A DNA stretch of 64,000 nt from Flavobacterium granuli. Lineage in GTDB: Bacteria > Bacteroidota > Bacteroidia > Flavobacteriales > Flavobacteriaceae. Every line of letters begins with the position of its first letter. Positions within the stretch are counted from its first letter, which is position 1. Both the position numbers and the translations under genes were made by a program. Below are positions 9,835-19,441 of the stretch, one piece after another. The DNA lies in contig NZ_FQWO01000001.1 of the NCBI RefSeq assembly GCF_900129705.1, positions 310,001-374,000 of the forward strand, in the 5' to 3' direction. Under the pieces are notes generated by a model. It ran no database searches. It had not been told where the DNA came from and saw only the letters and a list, made by a program, of their open reading frames with translations.

Positions 9835-9997
9835 CTGTTTTTAGGATTAGTGCCTTCTCTTTAATCATTAAGAAATTTTATGTGATTTGTTTTTTACTCA
9901 ATAGTTCAAAATTAGGCATAATAAAAGTTTCCCAATCAGTATTGAATGTATTGCATAGTCATCTAAAATTCAAAACGACAAAAAACATTTAGACTAA

Positions 9998-10525
9998 ATG
10001 ACAAATTATTTAATTATACCAGGACTTGGAAATTCAGGACCAGAACATTGGCAGACATATTTTGAAAAATCAGGAGATAATTTTTTTAGAATTCACCAAC
10101 AAGAGTGGGACGCACCAACTTGTGAAGAATGGATAACTGTCATTGACAAGAAAGTTTTAGAGTTTGATCCTTCAACTGTTGTACTTGTCGGACACAGTTT
10201 AGGTTGTTCAACTATTGCTCATTGGGCGACAAAATACAAAAGACAAATTAAAGGAGCATTGCTTGTTGCACCAAGCGACCTTGAAGCACCACAATACACT
10301 TTTCCAGCGACAGGTTTTGCACCAATTCCACTTGACAAAATAAATTTTAAGACAATCGTTGTAGCAAGTGCGGACGACATTTGGGTTTCGTTGGACAGAG
10401 CCAAATTTTTTGCAGACAGTTGGGGAAGTGAATTTATAAATATTGGTAACGCAGGACACATCAATGCAGTTTCAGGACACACAAATTGGGACGAAGGAAT
10501 GGAGATTTTAAAAACACTCGGTTGA
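9998..10525 (+). CDS. RBBP9/YdeN-type serine hydrolase (alpha/beta fold)
   Basis: The 175-residue cytosolic protein has the RBBP9-like layout: YLIIPGLGNSGPEHWQ at 4-19, the nucleophile elbow GHSLGC with Ser67, an acidic residue in VVASADDIWVS near 125-130, and a His in GNAGHINAVSGH near 153. These form the expected catalytic triad of small serine hydrolases (esterase-like, substrates unknown). It has no operon partner. It lies between the core genome and the defence island and is probably an acquired cargo gene. Confidence 0.85.
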   Translation: MTNYLIIPGLGNSGPEHWQTYFEKSGDNFFRIHQQEWDAPTCEEWITVIDKKVLEFDPSTVVLVGHSLGCSTIAHWATKYKRQIKGALLVAPSDLEAPQYTFPATGFAPIPLDKINFKTIVVASADDIWVSLDRAKFFADSWGSEFINIGNAGHINAVSGHTNWDEGMEILKTLG

Positions 10526-11123
10526 CAAAATGCACTGCTACCAATATTCGGTTTGGCAATATGGAGGGGCGACGAATATATTCTCAGTTTTTTGTTCGCT
10601 ATCAGCAACTGTTCGGGCTTGACTTTTACTATTGAGCTTTAGTTGTTATCTTCATCATTAGTAATTCTATTCGGTTGCGGTTTCGAGTAGGATGTTTTTC
10701 AAGAAACATTTTTTATTTTTTTTCTTCTAAAAAAATCGGGTAACATAAGACCATATCAGTGTAAAATAATAAAGTAGTCGTTTCATTTTGCACTCAAACA
10801 GCCATATAAATCTGTTTTTTATTTTATAAAAATATAAAATATCTTTTACTCTAAATTTGGTTACCCTCCTTGCCCTAATTTTTTTTGCGCTATTTTTCTG
10901 TTTTTTTCATCCGTTTACGGTTTTCCTCATTTTTCTTTCCATTGCTTTGTTATATATTTACATCCTATTGTTAAAATTGTATAATTAAATGCCTAAATAC
11001 TAGAAACAAAAACAAAAAGCAGCTTGAATTAAAGCATAATTTAATAATGGGAGTATTGTTTTGAAAAATATATTTCAAAAAATTTTAATCAAAAACTAAT
11101 CGATTACAACAGCTAGACTAATT
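10526..11123. other. Gene-free 598-bp junction between core/cargo and the defence island
   Basis: No convincing coding frame was found on either strand. A possible -7 box TAAATTTG is at 10852-10859 but lies about 265 bp before the next gene. A short inverted pair gggtaac / gttaccc sits at 10739-10745 and 10859-10865. No tRNA or recombinase gene is present. Confidence 0.4.
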
Positions 11124-13037
11124 ATGAAAATAGAAACTGTACACATAAAAAACTTCCGCTCATTCAAGGATGATACTATACATTTTGATGATTACACTTG
11201 TTTAGTTGGAGCAAATGGTGCAGGAAAATCAACAGTATTTACGGCTTTGCAAGTTTTCTTTAGACACTACAAAGACAGTAAAACCGATTTGAGTAAGCTT
11301 ACTGAAAAAGACTTTCATCATTGCAATACTGCCGAACCTATTGAGATTACAGTAACATTTACAGATTTAAGCGAACAAGCCCAAGAAGATTTAAGTAATT
11401 ATGCTCGACAAGGAAAGTTAATTGTAACCGCCAAAGCTGAATTTGATGCTGCAACTCAAAGAGCTGAAATAAAACAATTTGGTAACAGATTGGGTATTGA
11501 TGATTTTAGAATATTTTTTGAAAAAGAAAAAAGTGCAGCCAAAGCACCAGAATTAAATGAGTGTTATGCTCAATTACAAGTTAATTTTCCGGAATTACCT
11601 AACGCCGGATCTAAAGAAGCTAAAATGACAGCTTTAAAAGAATACGAAGCTGCAAGACCAGCCGAATGTATTTTAATACCTAGTGAAGACCAATTCTATG
11701 GAGCGTCTAAAGGTGCAAATCGATTGGCTCCTCATATTCAATGGGTGTTTGTTTCAGCTTCAAAAGATGTTACCGAAGAAGGAGAAGAAAATAAAACTTC
11801 CGCTTTAGGAACACTATTATCAAGAACCGTAAGAGCCAAAGTTAATTTTACAGAAAGAATATCAGAAATAAGAAAAGAAGTTGGCGAACAATATTCTAAA
11901 TTACTTGATGACGAACAAAATGTTTTAGATGATATTTCAGCTTCATTAAAAAGTAAGTTAAGTCAATGGGCTAATCCAAGTATAAGTGCTTCCGTTCAAT
12001 GGAAAAAAGATGCGGACAAAGCCATTAAAATTGAAGAACCATCAGCAGCAATAGCATTAGGCGAAAGAGGATTTGAAGGCGAGTTATCTCGCTTTGGTCA
12101 CGGATTACAAAGGTCGTTTATGTTGGCTTTATTGCAAGAATTAAGTACAACCGATGATGAAAACGCACCAACTTTAATATTAAGTATAGAAGAACCAGAG
12201 CTATACCAACATCCACCACAAGCAAGGCATTTAGCGGAAACATTAATGGATTTGGCAGGACTAAATACGCAAGTAATGTTATGCTCACATTCGCCACTAT
12301 TCATTCCTAAAAACAGTTTCGAGAAAATAAGAATAATTCGTGAACACGGAAATCCAATTGAAACATTAAGTTCCAGTGTAAGTTATCAAGAATTATCAGA
12401 TTATTTAACCAGTATTGGTTCAAAACCAATCAATAATAAAGGAATTGTAGCAAAACTATTTCCATATTTAAGTCCGTCTATAAATGAAATGTTTTTTTGT
12501 AGAGTTCCAGTTTTTGTAGAGGGTATTGAAGATATTGCTTACATCAAGACCTATTTAGAATTAATGGGATTATCAGGGCAATTCAGAGCTACAGGTATGC
12601 ACTTAATCAATGCCGATAAAAAAAGTAACATAATAGAACCAGCAGCTGTAGTCAAACTATTAAAAATTAATGGATTTGTAATTTACGATACCGATACGGA
12701 TTGCAAAGAAATTCATCAGAATGATCATAAAAGAGACAACAAGAAATTATTAACTATTCAAGGGCACGATGCCGAAGATGAATTTCAAGCGGCTAATATT
12801 GTAAAACCAAATCTTTGGGCTTGGAAAACTAATTTAGGTAAAGAAGTAAAAAGTGAAATTCCCAATTGGAACGCATTTTACACTATTTCTTGTGCTGAAT
12901 TTGGCAATGCAGCAGATTTACATAAAAACCCATTAGTTGTAGCAAGAACATTAGAGTTAGCTTGGGAAAAAGAAGAAACATCGCCAAACCTTATAAAATT
13001 AATTGAAACCATTATCGAATTCGGTACAGTAAAATAA
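11124..13037 (+). CDS. OLD-family ATPase/Toprim nuclease
   Basis: The 637-residue protein has an N-terminal SMC/ABC-type ATPase with Walker A GANGAGKST at 29-37 and the late ABC motifs LSIEEPELYQHPPQ (near 353-366) and a Ser-His element. The C-terminal part is a Toprim domain: VFVEGIEDIAYIKTYLE (catalytic Glu near 467) and GFVIYDTDTDC (Asp-x-Asp near 520). This is the architecture of OLD and GajA, nucleases that cut or nick DNA in phage defence. It is the first gene of a tightly packed plus-strand cluster, with mod starting 3 bp after its stop. It may gate or replace nuclease activity in that system. Domain calls are firm; its role in the complex is inferred. Confidence 0.8.
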   Translation: MKIETVHIKNFRSFKDDTIHFDDYTCLVGANGAGKSTVFTALQVFFRHYKDSKTDLSKLTEKDFHHCNTAEPIEITVTFTDLSEQAQEDLSNYARQGKLIVTAKAEFDAATQRAEIKQFGNRLGIDDFRIFFEKEKSAAKAPELNECYAQLQVNFPELPNAGSKEAKMTALKEYEAARPAECILIPSEDQFYGASKGANRLAPHIQWVFVSASKDVTEEGEENKTSALGTLLSRTVRAKVNFTERISEIRKEVGEQYSKLLDDEQNVLDDISASLKSKLSQWANPSISASVQWKKDADKAIKIEEPSAAIALGERGFEGELSRFGHGLQRSFMLALLQELSTTDDENAPTLILSIEEPELYQHPPQARHLAETLMDLAGLNTQVMLCSHSPLFIPKNSFEKIRIIREHGNPIETLSSSVSYQELSDYLTSIGSKPINNKGIVAKLFPYLSPSINEMFFCRVPVFVEGIEDIAYIKTYLELMGLSGQFRATGMHLINADKKSNIIEPAAVVKLLKINGFVIYDTDTDCKEIHQNDHKRDNKKLLTIQGHDAEDEFQAANIVKPNLWAWKTNLGKEVKSEIPNWNAFYTISCAEFGNAADLHKNPLVVARTLELAWEKEETSPNLIKLIETIIEFGTVK

Positions 13038-13040
13038 ACA

Positions 13041-14870
13041 ATGAACAAACAAGACCTAATATCTAAAATAAAACAACTCGACGGTATCTCTCAAGACGAA
13101 CGCGCCTATTTAATTAATTTGGTAAACACCAAGAAAAAATATGGCCTAGTTTGGGAAGACAAACCGGAAGATTTTGAAGAACAATTACGAGATAATTTAC
13201 CAGTTTTAAAGGAAGTAAAAGAAAAAGCAATTATAAATGGCGAGGACAACCCTAATCATATATTAATTGAAGGCGACAACTTACACGCGCTTACTGCTCT
13301 AACTTTTACCCACGAAGGCAAAATTGATGTTATTTATATTGACCCTCCATACAACACTGGAGCTAAAGAAGATTTTATCTACAATGACCATTATGTTGAC
13401 AAAGAAGATGCATTTAGACATAGCAAATGGTTATCATTTATGCATAGAAGGCTTAGAATTGCAAAATCACTTTTAAAAGAAGATGGTGTGATTTTTTGTT
13501 CAATTGGTGATGACGAGATTAGTCAATTAACATTGTTATTTAATGAAATATTTACTGAAAAAAATAAATTAGGTGTTATTACTAGATTAGCTAAACCAGC
13601 AGATGATCAAGGTAATTATTTTTCATCAAGTAAAGATTATGTAATAGCTTATACAAAAAGCATTAATTTACTTGCTAATTTTAAAGATAGTGTTAACGAA
13701 ACTCTTTTTAAGAAAGTTGAAACCGTTGGTCCAAAAACTGGAGAAAAATATCGTGATGATGTGGCATTTTATCAAGCAGCATTGGGCGTTCGTCCAAATT
13801 TACGATATTATGTTAAATGCCCTGATGGTTCATTGGTTATACCTCCAGGCAATACTTTTCCTGTTGAAAAAAGCGATGGTTCACAATCAATTCCACAATC
13901 AGATGAAGATAAATGTTGGAGATGGTCATTAGAAAAATATCTCATTGATAAACATTTGTTAGTTTATAAAAAATCAAACAAAACACCATTAGTTGATGAA
14001 TTTGGTAATCAAGCAAAATGGAATATTTACACAAAAAGTTACCTAAATGATCGTTCAGAAAAAGGAGCCTCTCCAAGAGATTTTATAGACCAATTTATAA
14101 ACCGTAAAGGAGCGGATTTAATAAAACAATATGATATAAAGTTTAGTTACTCAAAACCTTTCGAATTAATTCAACATTTAGTAAAAATCACTAATAAGAG
14201 TAATGACATTACTGTTTTAGATTTCTTTGCTGGTTCAGGAACTGCATTACATTCTGTAATGAGTTTAAATGAATTAGATAAGGGAACTAGAACTTGTATC
14301 ATATCAACTAACAATGAAAATAATATTTGTGAAGAAGTAACTTATCCACGATGTGAAAGAACAATAAATCCATACACAAATAAAAAAGGAAAGGAAATGC
14401 CAAGTTTTCCAAATAACAATCTACGTTATTACAAAAGTGAATTTGTAAGTCGTGAAACTTCACTAAATAATAAAAGGGAACTTACATTATTAGCTACCGA
14501 ACTTCTGTGCATTAAAGAAAACTGTTATGCTGAAAAGAAAATTGATATTAAAAAAGTTAAATATTTTGAAAATAATAAGGTGACATTACTTATTCTGTTT
14601 GATGATATTGCAATTACTGAAACTATTGAATTTATAAAAAACTATACAAGTAAGAATAAAATCAAAATTTATATTTTCTCGATTGGAAGTGATCCTTATA
14701 CAGAAGATTTTACAGAGGTTCTTAATAAAGTTGAGCTTTGTGCATTGCCTGATGCTATATACAAAGCGTATCAAAATGTTTTGCCTAAAAGAAAAAGACC
14801 AGAAACAATAATTGATTTGGAAACAGTAAATCCAATCAATGAAAACGGTGAACAGTTATCAATTTTATAA
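13041..14870 (+). CDS. Type III-like DNA methyltransferase (Mod), beta class
   Basis: The 609-residue protein has the beta-class order of amino-methyltransferases: catalytic motif IV DPPYNTG at 101-107, then a long variable region that would contain the target-recognition domain, then the AdoMet-binding motif DFFAGSGT at 394-401. This order and size match Mod subunits of type III restriction systems, which usually methylate N6 of adenine on one strand of a short asymmetric site. A Res-like gene follows after 11 bp. The target sequence cannot be read from the protein. The downstream DndD-like and HerA-like genes are not part of a classical type III system. Confidence 0.85.
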   Translation: MNKQDLISKIKQLDGISQDERAYLINLVNTKKKYGLVWEDKPEDFEEQLRDNLPVLKEVKEKAIINGEDNPNHILIEGDNLHALTALTFTHEGKIDVIYIDPPYNTGAKEDFIYNDHYVDKEDAFRHSKWLSFMHRRLRIAKSLLKEDGVIFCSIGDDEISQLTLLFNEIFTEKNKLGVITRLAKPADDQGNYFSSSKDYVIAYTKSINLLANFKDSVNETLFKKVETVGPKTGEKYRDDVAFYQAALGVRPNLRYYVKCPDGSLVIPPGNTFPVEKSDGSQSIPQSDEDKCWRWSLEKYLIDKHLLVYKKSNKTPLVDEFGNQAKWNIYTKSYLNDRSEKGASPRDFIDQFINRKGADLIKQYDIKFSYSKPFELIQHLVKITNKSNDITVLDFFAGSGTALHSVMSLNELDKGTRTCIISTNNENNICEEVTYPRCERTINPYTNKKGKEMPSFPNNNLRYYKSEFVSRETSLNNKRELTLLATELLCIKENCYAEKKIDIKKVKYFENNKVTLLILFDDIAITETIEFIKNYTSKNKIKIYIFSIGSDPYTEDFTEVLNKVELCALPDAIYKAYQNVLPKRKRPETIIDLETVNPINENGEQLSIL

Positions 14871-14881
14871 GAAGTACCATA

Positions 14882-17197
14882 ATGAAGTTATTACAATTAG
14901 AATATAGAGACGAAGCAATAAAACAATTAAAGAAATACTTTTTTGAGTTATTGAATAAAGATTATCACCGTCATATCATAGCATTTCAAGCTCCAACTGG
15001 TTCTGGAAAAACAGTAACGATGGCTTGTTTATTGAAAGAAATAGTAAACGAACTGCCTACCCATTTTGAATTACCAAACAGGAACGTAACTTATATTTGG
15101 ATAGCACCAAATGCACTGCATTTGCAGAGTTATGCCAGTTTATCTCACTTTTACAGTGAAACTCGTGATATTAAGACAATAAGTATTGATGATATTACTG
15201 ATGATTGTTTAAAGCCAAATGAAATGTTATTTCTCAATTGGCAAACCATCAACAGAGACGATACTATTTTTATGAGAGAAGGCGAAGATGGTAAAAGCTT
15301 TTACAACATCATTAACCAAACCATTCTAAATGATACCGAAATAGTGGTTATTATTGATGAAGAACATTTGATGGCTGGAGGTAAAACTGCTGAAAAAGCC
15401 GAAAAAGTATTACGAAATATAAAACCAAAAATTGAATTAAGAATATCAGCTACACTAACCAATAATAGTATGCGTTCGCCATACAGGGTAATGATTTCAA
15501 GAGACGAAGTGGTAAAAGCTCAAATGATTAAAAAAGGGGTGCATTTAAACCCGTTGGTTAGAGCCGAAGAACAAGCAGGTCGTGATGCGGATGTAGTATT
15601 ATTAACCAAATCATTAGAAAAACGCGTTGAATTAGATAAAATATACCAATCAATTGGTACCAATATAAGACCATTATTATTGATACAACTACCTTCGGAT
15701 ACTGCAAAAGTTTCTACAGAAGATATTCGTATTCGTGATACTGTGGTAGATTATCTTTCTACAGTAGGAATTACAGAACAAAACGGAAAATTAGCAGTTT
15801 GGTTAAGTGGCGAAAAAACAAACCTTGAAGATATTTCAAAACCTGACAATATGGTGGAAGTTTTGTTATTCAAACAAGCCATTGCGTTAGGTTGGGATTG
15901 CCCTAGAGCTTCTGTTTTATTAATCTATCGTGAAATGAAAAGTGAAACATTCACTATTCAAACAATGGGTAGAATTTTACGTATGCCAGAGCAAAAACAT
16001 TACAATGAAGAAGCCTTAAATTACGGCTATATTTATACCAATTTAAATAAAAATCTAATTACAATACTTCCAGAAGAAGCAGATTATATAACAGAAAATA
16101 AGGCAACAAGAAACGATGAAATCTATTCGGCTGTTGAATTAAAATCATATTACATTCAGAAAGAAATATCAAGAAATCGTATTGGTTTACACTTTAGGGA
16201 AGCACTATTTAAAGCTGCTGAACAACTCTTTAATGTAAGTAGTGTTGCTACAGACGAAACCTCAAAGTATTTCAAGAATAAAGATGCGATGGTTCAATCC
16301 GGCATAACAATGGATGTTGATAATATCGAAATTGGCATTCCTACTGATGTGAATTTAGATGTTACTAGCGTTGGTGCTACTAGAGCTGACCACGTAGAAA
16401 AATTTGCTAAAACACCTTATCAATTGGAGCAATTATTCAACAGGGTTTGTTTGGCTAGTTGTGGCGATTATCAAAAAGATGCAAGTTGGGAGCGTATTAA
16501 ATATCATACACAATTATTTTTTGAAGAATATTTGGGCTTGTATGGTGTTGTAGTGTATAAAATAGTATTGTATAATGAGGATAGATTTGCTGATTTATTC
16601 AATTTAGCACGTGAAATATATGCTAAACTAATGGAAGCAAAAGCTTCAAAAAATACAGCTTCTTTAAAGGAATATGAAAAACCTTGGGATGTTCCAGAAT
16701 TCAAAATTTTTAATGATAAATATGTTGAATACGAGGCAAATGCACACGCATTAGACCCATTATTTGCTAGAAATAGAGGAAATAGTTTATTGTTTGATAG
16801 TGCCAATGAACATCAGTTTATCAATGTTTTAATAGAAAATGAACAACATATTCAATGGTGGTATAAAAACGGTAGCAGCAACAAAGAAGATTTTGCAATA
16901 CCTTATAAAAAGAAAAACGGTACCCAATCACTTTTTTATGTTGATATAGTGATAAAATTCAAAAATGGGTTACTAGGTTTATTCGATCCAAAAACAATTG
17001 AAAGCGATCCTGAAAATGTTGCCAAACATAATGCTTTGATAGAATATATTGAAGAATTAAACAAGCAAGGGAAAAAAGCGGTTGGAAGTATTATTATCAA
17101 TAATAAAGGTAGTTGGAGATATTGTAATATGAGAATTGAAAATGATAAGGATTTAACCAGTTGGGAATTTTTTAATGCTGCTGCACTAAATAAATAA
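14882..17197 (+). CDS. Type III-like restriction helicase/nuclease subunit (Res)
   Basis: The 771-residue SF2 protein has Walker A APTGSGKT at 37-44, a DEEH box at 159-162 and motif VI-like MGRILRMPEQ. The C-terminal segment YVDIVIKFKNGLLGLFDPK fits a PD-(D/E)xK nuclease with Asp and a D-x-K in place of E-x-K. It is shorter than classical Res subunits (about 900-1000). With Mod it should translocate on or sense DNA and cleave unmodified invaders. The 7-bp gap to the next gene indicates co-translation with the rest of the cluster. Whether it cuts or only acts as the helicase is open, since other nucleases are encoded alongside. Confidence 0.8.
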   Translation: MKLLQLEYRDEAIKQLKKYFFELLNKDYHRHIIAFQAPTGSGKTVTMACLLKEIVNELPTHFELPNRNVTYIWIAPNALHLQSYASLSHFYSETRDIKTISIDDITDDCLKPNEMLFLNWQTINRDDTIFMREGEDGKSFYNIINQTILNDTEIVVIIDEEHLMAGGKTAEKAEKVLRNIKPKIELRISATLTNNSMRSPYRVMISRDEVVKAQMIKKGVHLNPLVRAEEQAGRDADVVLLTKSLEKRVELDKIYQSIGTNIRPLLLIQLPSDTAKVSTEDIRIRDTVVDYLSTVGITEQNGKLAVWLSGEKTNLEDISKPDNMVEVLLFKQAIALGWDCPRASVLLIYREMKSETFTIQTMGRILRMPEQKHYNEEALNYGYIYTNLNKNLITILPEEADYITENKATRNDEIYSAVELKSYYIQKEISRNRIGLHFREALFKAAEQLFNVSSVATDETSKYFKNKDAMVQSGITMDVDNIEIGIPTDVNLDVTSVGATRADHVEKFAKTPYQLEQLFNRVCLASCGDYQKDASWERIKYHTQLFFEEYLGLYGVVVYKIVLYNEDRFADLFNLAREIYAKLMEAKASKNTASLKEYEKPWDVPEFKIFNDKYVEYEANAHALDPLFARNRGNSLLFDSANEHQFINVLIENEQHIQWWYKNGSSNKEDFAIPYKKKNGTQSLFYVDIVIKFKNGLLGLFDPKTIESDPENVAKHNALIEYIEELNKQGKKAVGSIIINNKGSWRYCNMRIENDKDLTSWEFFNAAALNK

Positions 17198-17204
17198 CAT
17201 AGCT

Positions 17205-17420
17205 ATGATAAACAAAGGACTAGATACGACATTCATTCATTTTGGTATTCGTAAAGACGATATGGAAATTATCAAAAATCTCTGTGAAGAACAAGGATTA
17301 GGCTTTGAATGGCTGGAAGAAAACATATTAAAAGAGTTCCACAATCTTAAAATCAATAACGAAGATATTGATAGCAAAAAGATTGAAAAAATTATCGAAA
17401 AGGCTTTAAACAAAATATAA
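17205..17420 (+). CDS. Small acidic/helical protein of DNA-modification cluster (71 aa)
   Basis: The 71-residue protein is charged and predicted helical (DDMEIIKNLCEEQGL, then IEKIIEKALNKI). It has no catalytic motif, signal or membrane segment. It sits 7 bp after res and 5 bp before the DndD-like gene, so it is translated with them and is probably a small structural or adaptor subunit. Short proteins at this position accompany related Mod/Res/DndD-like clusters, as I recall. No function is known to me. Confidence 0.7.
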   Translation: MINKGLDTTFIHFGIRKDDMEIIKNLCEEQGLGFEWLEENILKEFHNLKINNEDIDSKKIEKIIEKALNKI

Positions 17421-17425
17421 GTACT

Positions 17426-19429
17426 ATGCTCATTACCAAAATAATTGCCAAAAACTTTAAAACCTATCGGGAACTCGATTTGGATTTAACCGTAAACGAA
17501 GAGCAACCGATTATTCTAATTGGTGGAGAAAATGGAGGTGGTAAAACTACCTTGTTTCAAGCCATTTATAGTGCGTTGTATGGTCTAAAAGTAAAAGACG
17601 AACAACACTTCAATAAACTGCAAAACGCGGGCGAAAGGGCAAAAAACGCAGGTAATAGCAGCAACAAAATTGAATTAGAAATTCACTTCACGGGTAAAGT
17701 ATTGCACAGCGATTACAAATACATAATAAAGCGATTATATACACTCAATGCACAAAACAATCCTGTAGAAGCAGTAATGCTAAATCTTAACGGTGATGTT
17801 TTTAATTATGGAACGGCTACACCACACGCTGAAAGAGTAAAGAAAGAAGCCGAAGTAAATAAAATAATCAAAGCCAATCTGCCCCAAGAATTAAGTAAAT
17901 ATTTCCTTTTTGATGCAATGGAAGCAGGTAATTTGTTAAAGGACGAATACCTTAATCGTGTCATCAAAGAGAATATTGAAAACGTGATGGGTTTTAATAA
18001 GTACATTCAATTAGGCAATGCAACCAATACACTAACGCAAGAATACATTGCACAAAGTATTGAAATTGAAGAAGAAAGAACACAATACAAAAACCTTTTA
18101 GAAGAGCATAAAAAATACCAAGACTTAATTGATGCTACTAAAGTGCAATACGATAGAAGTTTAAGTTATGCTATGGCTCAAAAGGATTTCTACGAAAGTG
18201 CTAAAGAAGGTAAAAGTCTTCAGGCAAACATCAAAGAGCAAATTCAAATTGTAGAAAGAAAGATTGATGATATTCTAAACAAGGAAATTCTATTCATAGA
18301 CCAATCAGAAAAATTCCTTAATGATATTGAAATTCAAGTTTTCATTCCGAAACTCATTACAATTGTTCAAAACGAAATTGAATTAATACTTTCGGAGAAA
18401 AGCCAACAAAACAATAGCGATTTTATAGAGCCGGAACACATCAATAAAGTTTCGGATAAAGTGTTAGAATTCCTTGCAGCATACAATTTAATTAAAGGAG
18501 AACTAACAGCCGAACAGAAAATAAAACTAGCGGATTATATCATAAAAAAATCAGGTCAAAACAAAAATGATACAGAATATGATTTTATTGATAAAAACGA
18601 TATAACTCATTTTGAACAATTGTTAGGTTGGTCAAGCATCAATCAATACAACATATTAGAGCAGCAAAAAAGCAGTTTAGAAAAGGAAATAGCTTCGCTA
18701 CCTAATTTAAAAATTCAGTTATTGGATTTAAGAAAAAATGATATGGGTGGTGGTGAAGAAATTATCCAAAGTTATGATGCCAACGAATTAAAGATAAAAG
18801 AATACAAAGACGCTATCAAAAATTACCAATCTGAAATTGAGCGTTTAGATACTAAAATTAAAAGATTTGATTTGTCAGATGAAGAGGTGCCAAATCCTAA
18901 ACTAGAAATCCTGAAAAAGTTAGGCCCATTATTTTCAAATATTTCCAATGCCTTGTTAAAAAACAAAAAGGCACGTATTGAAGAGGCAATGAAAAACGAT
19001 TTAAATACAACTTTAGTGGTATATGAAAATCAGATTGATCGTGTGGTTTTGTCAGAAGATTTAAGTAATCTTTCATTCAAAATTTACCACAAAGCCGGTA
19101 ATGAAATATACCTTGATGAATTAAATGCAGCTTCAAAACAAATAATAATCCAGGTACTTTTAAAATCTTTGCATTATTTTGGAGATTATAATCCTCCAGT
19201 AATGATTGATACCGTTTTTGGATATTTAGACGAAAGTAGTCGAGCTTCATTACTCGAAAATTACTTCCCTAAATTATCACATCAAACCATTTTATTAAGT
19301 ACGGATAGTGAAATTAGAAAGTCTGTTGATTTGAGTAAAATCGAAAATTTCATTTCAAAAAAATTCACTCTCGTTAGAGACAAGGAAAATCAATTAACAG
19401 AAGTAGTTGAAGGCTATTTTCCTAATTAA
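17426..19429 (+). CDS. DndD-like SMC ATPase
   Basis: The 667-residue protein starts MLITKIIAKNFKTYRELDLDL and has Walker A GGENGGGKT at 33-41. A long central coiled coil (about 200-500) follows, then a C-terminal ATPase half with a degenerate ABC signature (DELNAASKQIIIQVL) and Walker B VMIDTVFGYLDE. This is the layout of DndD and Rad50/SbcC-type proteins. DndD works with DndC and DndE in phosphorothioate DNA modification, but no dndC (sulfur-inserting enzyme) is seen here. It more likely senses or scans DNA for the Mod/Res module. It is preceded by the 71-aa gene and followed 12 bp later by a FtsK-like gene. Confidence 0.75.
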   Translation: MLITKIIAKNFKTYRELDLDLTVNEEQPIILIGGENGGGKTTLFQAIYSALYGLKVKDEQHFNKLQNAGERAKNAGNSSNKIELEIHFTGKVLHSDYKYIIKRLYTLNAQNNPVEAVMLNLNGDVFNYGTATPHAERVKKEAEVNKIIKANLPQELSKYFLFDAMEAGNLLKDEYLNRVIKENIENVMGFNKYIQLGNATNTLTQEYIAQSIEIEEERTQYKNLLEEHKKYQDLIDATKVQYDRSLSYAMAQKDFYESAKEGKSLQANIKEQIQIVERKIDDILNKEILFIDQSEKFLNDIEIQVFIPKLITIVQNEIELILSEKSQQNNSDFIEPEHINKVSDKVLEFLAAYNLIKGELTAEQKIKLADYIIKKSGQNKNDTEYDFIDKNDITHFEQLLGWSSINQYNILEQQKSSLEKEIASLPNLKIQLLDLRKNDMGGGEEIIQSYDANELKIKEYKDAIKNYQSEIERLDTKIKRFDLSDEEVPNPKLEILKKLGPLFSNISNALLKNKKARIEEAMKNDLNTTLVVYENQIDRVVLSEDLSNLSFKIYHKAGNEIYLDELNAASKQIIIQVLLKSLHYFGDYNPPVMIDTVFGYLDESSRASLLENYFPKLSHQTILLSTDSEIRKSVDLSKIENFISKKFTLVRDKENQLTEVVEGYFPN

Positions 19430-19441
19430 TTTTAAGTAGTT

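Noticed and set aside
9444-9997. tRNA or integrase gene marking an element end
   Set aside because: No cloverleaf or recombinase frame is present. Only the decayed TRIC-like gene is seen.
10219-10608. Open frame of 129 codons on the minus strand
   Set aside because: It lies opposite the well-supported serine hydrolase and has no family likeness. It is a shadow frame.
10526-11123. Integron-type attC sites between cargo genes here and at 28100-28204 and 30243-30388
   Set aside because: Short inverted repeats exist, but the required GTTRRRY / RYYYAAC boxes and folded symmetry were not found, and no integrase is nearby.
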